Of a stretch of DNA of 11,087 bases, positions 1-7,126 are shown piece after piece. The stretch covers positions 1-11,087 of the forward strand of contig JALWKJ010000204.1 of NCBI GenBank assembly GCA_027081495.1, given 5' to 3'. The stretch is from Campylobacterales bacterium. GTDB taxonomy: Bacteria; Campylobacterota; Campylobacteria; Campylobacterales; QNZT01. Position 1 is the first letter of the stretch. The number at the start of each line of letters is the position of its first letter. The notes beneath the pieces are model-generated. The model was not told where the DNA came from, ran no database searches, and worked only from the letters and a program-made list of their open reading frames with translations. The position numbers and the translations under genes were made by a program.

Positions 1-370
1 GTTTTTTATAATACTCTTTTAGAGTTTTTTTATCTATACGCATTTTAAAATCTATTTTTTTAAAATCCGATTTCGCTTTTTTTACAAGAAGGCGGAAAAT
101 CTCTTCATCGTTTAGATGAAGATTTCTCAAAAGAGCTTCTTTAAATATTTTTTTATCGAGAGTTAATTTTTTGACTAAAGCCTCAAATTCGGATATTGTC
201 GGTTCTTTATCGTATTTTTGTATCCAAAATGATCTCAAATGTTCTATTTCACTCTCTAAGATGATTATTTCGGCGTTTGGTTGTTTGTTTCGTTCGAAAA
301 TCGAAAAGATTGCATAAAAAATAAAAGCCGCGAAAAAAAAGTGAAAAAGCGGATCTTTTATAAATTTCAT
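1..370 (-). CDS. Peptidyl-prolyl cis-trans isomerase, parvulin/SurA-like (N-terminal part, cut by window edge)
   Basis: Reading the minus strand from the ATG at 370 gives an open frame of 123 codons running off the left edge, so the C-terminal part, including the catalytic rotamase domain, is missing. What is visible is a short N-terminal membrane anchor (about residues 7-24, rich in Phe, Ala and Ile, after KDPLFHF). It is followed by a helical, charged region with ...ISEFEALVKKLTLDKKIFKEAL..., then LNDEEIFRLLVKKAKSDF and LKEYYKK. This order is the typical N-terminal module of membrane-anchored PpiC-type isomerases: a 'DPLLHF' anchor, a SurA-N-like chaperone helix set, and a 'LxxYYxx' helix before the parvulin domain. 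A purine-rich AGAGGG ribosome-binding site lies just upstream (372-378, minus strand). Such proteins help fold exported proteins in the periplasm. It is divergent from pgaA with 133 nt between starts. The family call rests on the N-terminal half only, recognised by eye. Confidence 0.7.
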   Translation of the reverse strand, partial: MKFIKDPLFHFFFAAFIFYAIFSIFERNKQPNAEIIILESEIEHLRSFWIQKYDKEPTISEFEALVKKLTLDKKIFKEALLRNLHLNDEEIFRLLVKKAKSDFKKIDFKMRIDKKTLKEYYKK

Positions 371-390
371 CGATACCCTCTTTTGTTTTT

Positions 391-464
391 ATAAATATCA
401 GCACAAAGAGTACCTAAATAGATAAAGATTTCACTCTTTTAGTCGATATTTTATAGATATTTAT
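391..464. promoter_or_regulatory. Two imperfectly nested inverted repeats in the divergent intergenic region (possible operator)
   Basis: Two perfect short inverted repeats lie between the divergent genes: ATAAATATC at 391-399 with GATATTTAT at 456-464, and AAAGAGT at 405-411 with ACTCTTT at 433-439. The second right arm falls inside the spacer of the sigma-28-like promoter, so a bound regulator could block it. The two pairs have different centres (about 427 and 422) and the arms are AT-rich, so chance is a real alternative. No regulator family is recognised. Confidence 0.2.
423..449 (+). promoter_or_regulatory. Sigma-28 (FliA)-type promoter upstream of pgaA
   Basis: The sequence TAAAGATT (423-430), an 11-nt spacer (431-441) and GTCGATAT (442-449) match the enterobacterial FliA consensus TAAAGTTT-N11-GCCGATAA at 7 of 8 and 6 of 8 positions with exactly the canonical spacing. 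The -10 core CGATAT also fits the form described for Campylobacter sigma-28 promoters. It would start transcription near 456, leaving about 48 nt of leader before the pgaA GTG. No equally good sigma-70 promoter was seen in the gap, although AT-rich stretches such as the one near 451-458 could serve. The sequence match is direct; its use by FliA is inferred. Confidence 0.55.
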
Positions 465-503
465 TTGGACTTTGAGATTTAAAATGAAAAAGGAGATTTT
501 TCG

Positions 504-2945
504 GTGCAAAAAAGTAAAAACCATTTTTATAAATCTCTTTTTTTTATAAATGTACTATTTTTAAGCGCTTTATCGCTTTTTGCAAATATAAATTACGACA
601 AAGCGATCAATCTTGCAAGAGACGGCGATATACAAAGCTCCCTAAAAGAGTTAAATAGACTATATAAAAAGTATCCAAACGATAAAAAACTGCTTTATGA
701 CTATATAACCGTTTTAGGATGGGGAGAGAGGGATAAAGAGGTTTTAAAGATGGCTTTAAAGGTTGATTTTAACGACTCTCCCTCCTATCTCATTCAAACC
801 GTCGCAAAATCCGCAAGAAATCTAAAAGAGTATGAAAAAAGCGCCAAACTTTATATAAAAGGCGCTAAAAGATTTCCAAACAACGAGCAGTTTTATATCG
901 GTCTCTCTTTGGTTTTAAAAGATATGAAAAGATACGAACTATCTCATCGCGTCTTGGAAAAAGCGATAAAAAAATTTCCGAATAATTTAGAATTAAAATT
1001 TATAAAAGCGGCTCTATATGAAGAGCAAAACGACTTTTTTGACGCAATGAGAATATATCAAAAACTACTCTCTAACGATAAAGTTAAAAACAGAGTCGTC
1101 GTAAAACTAGTAGGAACGCTTAGAAGATTGAAGATGCCTTGGCTTGCTCAAAAATATATACGAAAATATCCAAAACTTTTCGATGAAGAGACAAAATACG
1201 CCGTAGAGACGGATCAAGCCGCTTTCAAGCTTAGATGGGCGACAAAAGGTTATCATAAAGAGGGAGACTATTCATATATAAAAGACGCGCTCGTAAAAAT
1301 TGACGATGTCATTAAAAAACTTCAAAAAGAGAGAACGAATCTCAAAAAAAGTAAAAGGCTGCAAAACGCCTGGTTTGATAAAATGATCGCTCTTGAGGCT
1401 ATCGGAAAAAAAGACGAGGTTATAGACATATACGAGTATTTGAAAAAAAGCGGAGTAGATATGCCTTATAATATCTTAAATATTGCGGCGGATGCTTATC
1501 TTTTTGTAAAAAAACCGAAAATTGCCAGAGAGATTCTATATGAGTCTTTGAGAAAAAAACCGCAAAATTTTGAAACGAAAGTTTTACTCTTTTATACATA
1601 TAGCGACAACTATGACATGAACGAAGCGATTAAGCTTGCCGAAAAATTAGATAAAGAGCAGCTTCCGAAAATTTGGGATAAAAATCATTTATATAAGATC
1701 GAAAATCCCCAGAAAGTGGAAGCGGCTCTTTTGAGAATACTCTCTTATGAATATAGCGGTTATATGAATTATTCTCAAAAAGAGCTTGAATCGCTGGTTT
1801 TTAAAGCTCCCGGCAATAGATGGTATAGAAATGCCCTCGCAAGGCTCTATTACGATAGAGGATGGTACGACAAAGCAAAAGAGCAGTTTGACATAATTTT
1901 AGGAATAGATAAGAAAAATTTCGACGCCAAAGCGGGCAATATTTTAGTTGATATAAAGAAAAAAAGATATAAAAAAGCGGCTCTTGCTTTAAAAAATCTA
2001 TCCTTAAAATACAAATACAAAGAAGATGATATAAAACGCTTAAAAAAAAGTTGGCTTGAAGATACTAAAAATAGCTTTTTCATACAAAGTTCATACGGTA
2101 GAAATCTGCAAAACTCAAATAGGGGAGGATCGGACGATTATGAAATTTTTGCGAAATATACCGCCCCTTTGATAAATTATAAATATAGACCTTACCTTTT
2201 TAGCAATTTTGCCCGTAGCGGTTTTTATGCTCGGTTTTTAAACAACAGACGATACGGAATCGGTTTGATTTATGAAAACAGCGATATATCTTTAGATGCC
2301 AAAGCGGCGTATAACGAAACATACATAAGCTCTTTCGCACCATCTTTTGATTTGAATTGGAAGGCGGACGATAGAGTATCTTTTAGTATGGGCGGGGCGT
2401 ATTTTTCGGACGACACGCCTCTTAAAGCCATAGCTTACGGTATTAGAGCCGATAGTTACAAAATAGGAGCGAAATATAGAGGTAGTGAATCTTTTGAAAG
2501 TTCATTCGAGTATCAAAGAATGGATTTTCAAGATAACAATAACAGAGATATAGTGAGTTTTAGACTCTTTGATCGGTTGGTTTTTGGACCTTACTATAAT
2601 CTCGACGCTTTCGTTTATGCCGGCGGCATGAAAAACAGCGGCGGCGATTTGGTAAGTTATTATAATCCGAAAAAAGATTTTTATTTCTCTTTTGAAGCTA
2701 AAAATATCTGGAATCTCTATAACTTTTACGATTTTTATATAAAACAGATTGTAGGCGTGGAAATCGGGAATCATTGGGAGAGAGTTTACGGCTCGAATAT
2801 GACGGGTTCTTTACTTTTTTCTCAGGAGTGGAGTTTAAATGAGGATTTCGGTTTTGATTTTGGATTTTATAGAAAAAGAGCTTCGTATGACGGTGAAATC
2901 GAGTATGCGAATATATTGTTTTTAAATATAAACGGAAGCTTTTAA
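504..2945 (+). CDS. pgaA: PgaA: outer-membrane PNAG export porin with periplasmic TPR domain
   Basis: The 813-aa product is close to E. coli PgaA (about 807 aa). It has a signal peptide (about residues 1-27, ending SLFA) and a long helical region of tetratricopeptide-like repeats (about 30-520; for example GAKRFPNNEQFYIGLSLVL and VLEKAIKKFPNNLELKFIK). A C-terminal beta-barrel domain follows (about 522-813), with alternating aromatic strands and a terminal Phe (NINGSF), the outer-membrane insertion signature. In the Pga system the TPR part receives partly deacetylated poly-beta-1,6-GlcNAc from PgaB and the 16-strand barrel exports it. The start is GTG at 504 with AAAGGAG 8 nt upstream; an ATG at 484 is out of frame. 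It is the first gene of pgaABCD and its TAA directly abuts the pgaB ATG. The assignment rests on length, architecture and the pgaBCD genes that follow; the barrel is poorly conserved in sequence, as usual. Confidence 0.88.
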   Translation: MQKSKNHFYKSLFFINVLFLSALSLFANINYDKAINLARDGDIQSSLKELNRLYKKYPNDKKLLYDYITVLGWGERDKEVLKMALKVDFNDSPSYLIQTVAKSARNLKEYEKSAKLYIKGAKRFPNNEQFYIGLSLVLKDMKRYELSHRVLEKAIKKFPNNLELKFIKAALYEEQNDFFDAMRIYQKLLSNDKVKNRVVVKLVGTLRRLKMPWLAQKYIRKYPKLFDEETKYAVETDQAAFKLRWATKGYHKEGDYSYIKDALVKIDDVIKKLQKERTNLKKSKRLQNAWFDKMIALEAIGKKDEVIDIYEYLKKSGVDMPYNILNIAADAYLFVKKPKIAREILYESLRKKPQNFETKVLLFYTYSDNYDMNEAIKLAEKLDKEQLPKIWDKNHLYKIENPQKVEAALLRILSYEYSGYMNYSQKELESLVFKAPGNRWYRNALARLYYDRGWYDKAKEQFDIILGIDKKNFDAKAGNILVDIKKKRYKKAALALKNLSLKYKYKEDDIKRLKKSWLEDTKNSFFIQSSYGRNLQNSNRGGSDDYEIFAKYTAPLINYKYRPYLFSNFARSGFYARFLNNRRYGIGLIYENSDISLDAKAAYNETYISSFAPSFDLNWKADDRVSFSMGGAYFSDDTPLKAIAYGIRADSYKIGAKYRGSESFESSFEYQRMDFQDNNNRDIVSFRLFDRLVFGPYYNLDAFVYAGGMKNSGGDLVSYYNPKKDFYFSFEAKNIWNLYNFYDFYIKQIVGVEIGNHWERVYGSNMTGSLLFSQEWSLNEDFGFDFGFYRKRASYDGEIEYANILFLNINGSF

Positions 2946-4676
2946 ATGAAGATTTTGAAGATTTTATCTCTTGTATTGATTTTAAATCTACATCTGACAG
3001 CAAGCGAGCTTTTTTTGAAAAAAAATAGTTTTCAAATACTCTGTTACCATAATGTAGTCGATAAAATAGTCGATACGAAGATCATGAGTATAACGACCGA
3101 TCAACTTATAGAGCAGTTTAAATGGCTTAAAGCAAACGGTTATAATATTATAAACATCGACGATATTTTAAAAGCGAAAAACGGAGAAAAAGATCTTCCC
3201 CAAAAAGCCGTTTTGCTTACTTTCGACGATGGTTACAAGAGTTTTTATACAAGAATATATCCGCTTTTAAAACTTTTTGATTTCCCGGCTGTTTATGCGC
3301 TCGTGGGCAGATGGATGCAGACTCCTTTGGGAGAAGATATACTCTATGGAAATACTCTTCGTCCTAGAGAACTTCTTTTAGATTGGGATGAGGTCAACGA
3401 AATGATACGATCCGGATTGGTTGAGATAGCTTCACACTCATATGACAGTCATCACGGTATTATCGCAAATCCTCAGGGAAATCTGCAACCGGCTCTTACG
3501 ACGCTGAAGTTCGATCCAAAAACAAGAAGATACGAGAGAGTCGATGAGTATATCAAAAGAGTAGATTTTGATATAAAAAAATCGAGCGATGTGATTTACA
3601 AATATACCGGATATAGAGTAAGAGCCATCGCTTGGCCTTACGGGGCTTATAATGCCATCGTTCAGAAAATCGCCCGAAAGTACGGCATGAATTTGACCTT
3701 AACGCTTGATGACGGCGTCAACACTCCAAAAGATATCGCGGCGTTAAAACGCATACTCATAGGTAACGCGTCGGGATTTAAAACATTTTATTGGAGTATG
3801 AAGGAACCCGGTTTTTCGCCAAACCGATCTTTGTTTATAGATATCGACGATATATATGACAAAGATGCTAAAAAGGCAAATGAAAAACTTGGAAAAGTCA
3901 TAGAAAAGATAGCGAAACTAAAGATTTCTACCGTAGTGCTCAAAGCTTATAGCGATGTCGATAACGACGGTTTTGCCGATTCGCTATATTTCCCGAATTC
4001 GGTTTTACCGATGAAGGCGGATTTGTTAAATCGAGTCGCTTGGCAGTTAAAAAGCAGAGCGAAAATAGACGGGGTATATGTTCGAATGCCTTTAAGCGCA
4101 TTTGAATTTCATGACAAAAAATTTTCCGTTACAAATAATAAAGGCGACATAAAAAAGATCAAACAGATCTATTTCGATATGGCAAAACAGAGCTTTTTTG
4201 AAGGCGTGTTATTTGATATAACTCAAAAAACGGATTACACGGACGCTAAGACATTGATTAAAACGGCGGATATTTTAAAAAAGAAGATGCGTTATTTTAC
4301 AAAAGAGATTACATTGGGCGTTTTGATGGATATGAAAAGAGTTTTTTCTTTAAACAAAAATGATCTTAAAAAGATTTTGACGACTTTCGATCATACATTT
4401 ATAGATATGAAAACTATGCCCAAAGATAAACGAGCTTCAAAGAAGAGACTTTTGGAGTTGATTAAAAAAGTGCGTATTTTTACGGGCGCGCTGCAAAAGT
4501 GTGATTTTGTTTTTAATGAAAACAGAGGCGATTTTTTATATCAGTCCAAACTGCTTCTTGTAAACAAAGCCGTAAATTTATCATATAAACCGGGTAATTT
4601 CGTAAAAGAGTCCGATGGAGCGAAACTTGCCGCTCTAATTGATCTTCTTTCGCTTAAAGATTCACCGTTTGAATAA
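2946..4676 (+). CDS. pgaB: PgaB: poly-beta-1,6-N-acetyl-D-glucosamine N-deacetylase with short C-terminal hydrolase-like domain
   Basis: The 576-aa exported protein (signal peptide about residues 1-20) has two domains. The N-terminal carbohydrate-esterase-4 deacetylase (about 28-285) shows an ILCYHNV start, TFDDG (92-96; catalytic-base/metal pair D94-D95), SHSYDSHH (163-170; metal ligands H164 and H169) and WPYGAY (230-235). The metal triad D95/H164/H169 matches the spacing in E. coli PgaB. The C-terminal part (about 290-576) is the PgaB-specific barrel found in glycoside hydrolase family 153, recognised from RSLFIDIDDIYD, DVDNDGFADSLYFPN (337-351) and LLNRVAWQLKSRA. PgaB removes some acetyl groups from PNAG in the periplasm, which export needs. 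E. coli PgaB is about 672 aa; this one is shorter and the usual FHDD motif of the hydrolase domain reads FDIT here (423-426). Unlike E. coli PgaB, no lipobox cysteine is seen at the signal peptide, so it may be soluble. It starts immediately after the pgaA stop. Confidence 0.93.
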   Translation: MKILKILSLVLILNLHLTASELFLKKNSFQILCYHNVVDKIVDTKIMSITTDQLIEQFKWLKANGYNIINIDDILKAKNGEKDLPQKAVLLTFDDGYKSFYTRIYPLLKLFDFPAVYALVGRWMQTPLGEDILYGNTLRPRELLLDWDEVNEMIRSGLVEIASHSYDSHHGIIANPQGNLQPALTTLKFDPKTRRYERVDEYIKRVDFDIKKSSDVIYKYTGYRVRAIAWPYGAYNAIVQKIARKYGMNLTLTLDDGVNTPKDIAALKRILIGNASGFKTFYWSMKEPGFSPNRSLFIDIDDIYDKDAKKANEKLGKVIEKIAKLKISTVVLKAYSDVDNDGFADSLYFPNSVLPMKADLLNRVAWQLKSRAKIDGVYVRMPLSAFEFHDKKFSVTNNKGDIKKIKQIYFDMAKQSFFEGVLFDITQKTDYTDAKTLIKTADILKKKMRYFTKEITLGVLMDMKRVFSLNKNDLKKILTTFDHTFIDMKTMPKDKRASKKRLLELIKKVRIFTGALQKCDFVFNENRGDFLYQSKLLLVNKAVNLSYKPGNFVKESDGAKLAALIDLLSLKDSPFE

Positions 4677-4686
4677 AGAAGAGATG

Positions 4687-5952
4687 ATGAATTTTATAAC
4701 ACTATTTTTTCAGGAATTTTTTCTGCTTTTATCGGATACGCTCTCCGCATTTATCTATTTTTATCCTTTTTTTATGTCTTATATTTGGATAAGCGGGGCG
4801 CTTTATTACTATTATAAATGGGAAAAAAAAGAGATAAATATGACTTCGCCGCCGTCGCTTGACGAGTATCCTATGGTCTCGATCGTCATTCCATGCTATA
4901 ACGAAGAGGAACATATAAGCGAAATAATCGAACATATGCATCTTATAAATTATCCAAATTATGAAATTATTGCCGTAAACGACGGAAGTAAAGACAAAAC
5001 GGCGGAAATTTTAAGAGATTTGATGAAAAAAAGCGACAAGTTAAGAGTTATAGATTTTATAAAAAATCAAGGAAAAGCAACCGGTTTAAATATGGCGGCT
5101 ATGGTTTCAAAAGGCGAATATCTCATCTGTATCGACGGCGATTCCATACTCGAACCCGATGCGATACTTTGGATGATGCGTCATTTTCTTGACAATCCAA
5201 GAGTGGGAGCCATTACCGGTAAACCTAAAATCAGAAATAGATCGAGTATTTTAGGTAAGCTTCAAGTCGGAGAGTTTTCAGCGATAATAGGAATGATAAA
5301 AAGAGCCCAGAGTATATACGGTAAAATTTTCGCGGTTTCGGGAGTCGTAACGGCTTTTCGAAAAGCCGCGCTTCATGATGTCGGATACTGGAGTACCGAT
5401 ACGATCACCGAAGATATAGACATATGTTGGAGGCTTCAGATAAGACACTGGAGTATAAAATTTGAACCTCATGCGATGTGCTGGATTCTTATGCCCGAAA
5501 CCGTCAAAGGTCTTTGGAAACAACGGGTTAGATGGGCTCAAGGCGGCGCCGAGGTTTTATTTAAATATCCTCATATTTTTGATTATAAAAGACAACGCAG
5601 AATGTGGCTTGTATATATAGAGTATTTAGCCAGCATTACTTGGGCGTTTTCTATTATTCTTGCCATCGTTATGTGGATAGGCGGCGAAGTATTTAGTTTT
5701 CCTTTGGGATTTAACAACGCGTCGGTATATGGGGTAATGCTCGGTCTTACTTTCATGACCCAGTTTTTGATAAGTCTTTATATCAGTTCCCGCTATGAAA
5801 AGGGGCTTGGCAAGTTTTACTACTGGCTTATATGGTATCCCATAGCTTATTGGATAATTATCGCGACGACTTCCGTAGTGGGATTTATAAAAGCGATCAA
5901 AAGAGACAAAACCCAAAATGCCGTCTGGGAAAGCCCCGACAGAGGCGTGTAA
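4687..5952 (+). CDS. pgaC: PgaC: PNAG synthase, family-2 processive glycosyltransferase
   Basis: The 421-aa protein polymerises UDP-GlcNAc into poly-beta-1,6-GlcNAc at the inner membrane together with PgaD. Visible GT2 motifs are IPCYNEEE (68-75), VNDGS (97-101), the metal-binding DGD (150-152), the acceptor-site TED (241-243) and QRVRW (279-283). One or two membrane segments lie in the first 45 residues and three more near 312-334, 347-366 and 379-401; the C-terminus WESPDRGV is the family ending. Identity to E. coli PgaC (about 441 aa) is obvious across the whole core. The frame is open upstream to an ATG at 4639 inside pgaB, but that would add 16 charged residues. The tandem ATGs at 4684 and 4687 sit behind AAAGAAGAG and match the family N-terminus; I chose 4687. 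The gap from the pgaB stop is 10 nt. Residues aligned with E. coli R222 and V227 are Ser209 and Ile214. Confidence 0.95.
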   Translation: MNFITLFFQEFFLLLSDTLSAFIYFYPFFMSYIWISGALYYYYKWEKKEINMTSPPSLDEYPMVSIVIPCYNEEEHISEIIEHMHLINYPNYEIIAVNDGSKDKTAEILRDLMKKSDKLRVIDFIKNQGKATGLNMAAMVSKGEYLICIDGDSILEPDAILWMMRHFLDNPRVGAITGKPKIRNRSSILGKLQVGEFSAIIGMIKRAQSIYGKIFAVSGVVTAFRKAALHDVGYWSTDTITEDIDICWRLQIRHWSIKFEPHAMCWILMPETVKGLWKQRVRWAQGGAEVLFKYPHIFDYKRQRRMWLVYIEYLASITWAFSIILAIVMWIGGEVFSFPLGFNNASVYGVMLGLTFMTQFLISLYISSRYEKGLGKFYYWLIWYPIAYWIIIATTSVVGFIKAIKRDKTQNAVWESPDRGV

Positions 5953-5954
5953 TC

Positions 5955-6557
5955 ATGAAGTGCGAGAGAAATAAAGAACATCTTATCATAAACAAAAAAC
6001 TGACTCTGTCATATCGCGTTAGAGACGCGATTTTGACATTGATGCTTTGGGGCGTGTGGATATATATATTTTATCCTCTTTTTGCCTTGATATGTTGGAA
6101 GTTTTTTGGCGTCAATATCTTTTTTGGTCATGAAAAAGTTTCCCAGATAAACAGATTTGCCGAAGTTTTAAAAGATTTTTGGATCTATAGTACTACTATC
6201 ATAATATTTTTGTCGCTCTCATTCGTGGGATGGGGGTATTATAATAAAAAAAGATTTTCGGCAAAAAGAAATAAAAGGCGAAATACCCCAAAACCCATTA
6301 GTTCTAAAATGCTTGCCGACTCACTTCGCGTCGATCCAAAAGCGATAGATATTTGTAAAAAAACAAGATATATACAGATATATCATACAAGCGATCAACC
6401 GTCTTCTACAAAGAGCGTTTTTAAACCCGTCGATAATTTAAAAAACATAAGCAGCGTAAATCTCTTTTTTAGCGATAACTGGGGAAAAATTCGTGAAGAA
6501 TCTAGTTTTGGATACACGCATCTAAAGAGCTCTACGCCACAAATAAACGACGGTTAA
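5955..6557 (+). CDS. pgaD: PgaD: c-di-GMP-responsive subunit of the PNAG synthase, with extended C-terminus
   Basis: The 200-aa protein has two transmembrane segments (about 25-47 and 75-95). A cytoplasmic stretch WGYYNKKRF (93-101) follows, matching the E. coli PgaD segment WALYNKLRF, and then the family region SKMLADSLRVD...CKKTRYIQIYHTSD. In E. coli, PgaD joins PgaC to form the c-di-GMP binding site that activates polymerisation. W93, N97 and K98 correspond to the E. coli Trp-Asn-Lys set recalled as W71, N75 and K76. E. coli PgaD is about 137 aa; here some 50 residues follow the conserved part, a polar Ser/Asn-rich tail without recognisable domain. The start ATG at 5955 is 2 nt after the pgaC stop; the frame runs open further upstream inside pgaC but that stretch is hydrophilic and out of family. 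It closes the pga operon; no hairpin terminator is visible after it. Confidence 0.88.
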   Translation: MKCERNKEHLIINKKLTLSYRVRDAILTLMLWGVWIYIFYPLFALICWKFFGVNIFFGHEKVSQINRFAEVLKDFWIYSTTIIIFLSLSFVGWGYYNKKRFSAKRNKRRNTPKPISSKMLADSLRVDPKAIDICKKTRYIQIYHTSDQPSSTKSVFKPVDNLKNISSVNLFFSDNWGKIREESSFGYTHLKSSTPQINDG

Positions 6558-6590
6558 AAAACTTTATACTTACTTTTGTGTTTTTTTCGC

Positions 6591-6596
6591 TAAAAT
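6591..6596 (+). promoter_or_regulatory. Probable sigma-70 -10 box for the leuD operon
   Basis: TAAAAT at 6591-6596 follows a T-rich tract (6578-6587) and lies about 26 nt before the leuD ATG, an arrangement typical of Campylobacterota housekeeping promoters, which often lack a -35 box. The 65-nt pgaD-leuD gap shows no terminator hairpin, so some read-through from pga is also possible. Position and composition are direct; activity is inferred. Confidence 0.45.
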
Positions 6597-6622
6597 GCCT
6601 TCAAAAAGAAAAGGTATATAGT

Positions 6623-7126
6623 ATGAATATCATTACGGGCAATGTCTGGAAATTCGGTGATAATATCGATACGGATTTGATTATCGCCGCGCGTTATCTA
6701 AATACCTCCGATCCGCACAAACTCGCTTTACATGTTTTTGAAGACGCGGATGCGGAGTTCGTTTCGAAATTTAAACCCGGAGACATTATAGTCGCCGGTG
6801 AAAATTTCGGTTGCGGAAGCAGTCGAGAACATGCCCCGATCGCTTTAAAAGCCGCCGGAGTGAGCGCGGTTGTCGCAAAAAGTTTCGCAAGGATTTTTTA
6901 TCGAAACGCGTTTAATATGGGGCTTGCGATATTCGAGTTAAAAGAGTGTGATGAAATAGGCGAAGGCGATTTGATAAAGATAGACCTTCAAAGCGCGAAG
7001 ATAGAAGATTTGACAAAAAAAATATCTTTTTCGTTTACTCCCATTCCCCCGTTTATGCAAGAGCTTATAAGCTGCGGGGGGCTTATAAATTTTGCCAAAT
7101 CACAGATGATGGGGGAGGGCGCTTAA
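6623..7126 (+). CDS. leuD: 3-isopropylmalate dehydratase small subunit
   Basis: The 167-aa protein is the swivelling small subunit of isopropylmalate isomerase, which with LeuC converts 2-isopropylmalate to 3-isopropylmalate in leucine biosynthesis. It belongs to the short, archaeal-like LeuD group (about 160-170 aa). Visible signatures are GNVWKFGDNIDTDLI at the N-terminus, the GENFGCGSSREHAP loop (GCGSSREH at 63-70) and the following AVVAKSFARIFYRNAFNMG. The open frame extends 15 codons upstream to 6578, but the ATG at 6623 fits the family N-terminus and has AAAAGG a few bases before it (about 6609-6614). The large subunit leuC is not in the window, so it must be elsewhere. leuB follows with no gap. 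Confidence 0.95.
   Translation: MNIITGNVWKFGDNIDTDLIIAARYLNTSDPHKLALHVFEDADAEFVSKFKPGDIIVAGENFGCGSSREHAPIALKAAGVSAVVAKSFARIFYRNAFNMGLAIFELKECDEIGEGDLIKIDLQSAKIEDLTKKISFSFTPIPPFMQELISCGGLINFAKSQMMGEGA

Noticed and set aside
371..503. c-di-GMP riboswitch in the pgaA leader
   Set aside because: The leader after the predicted start is only about 48 nt and no conserved GEMM core is present.
484..549. Short out-of-frame ORF (ATG at 484) overlapping the pgaA start, as a possible leader peptide
   Set aside because: The ribosome-binding site for pgaA lies inside it and no site precedes its own ATG; there is no attenuator structure.
1850..2083. Minus-strand ORF inside pgaA, and similar antisense ORFs elsewhere
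   Set aside because: Low-complexity Phe/Leu/Ser-rich mirror images of Lys-rich coding sequence, without ribosome-binding sites or recognisable domains.
4639..4686. Longer pgaC start at the ATG inside the end of pgaB
   Set aside because: It would add 16 charged residues and has no ribosome-binding site; the tandem ATG after AAAGAAGAG fits the family N-terminus.
5832..5954. N-terminal extension of pgaD inside pgaC
   Set aside because: The 41 extra residues are hydrophilic and unlike PgaD; the ATG 2 nt after the pgaC stop gives the expected family start.
6555..6622. Terminator between pgaD and leuD
   Set aside because: The T-run at 6581-6587 is not preceded by a GC-rich hairpin; it is better explained as the T-rich part of a promoter.
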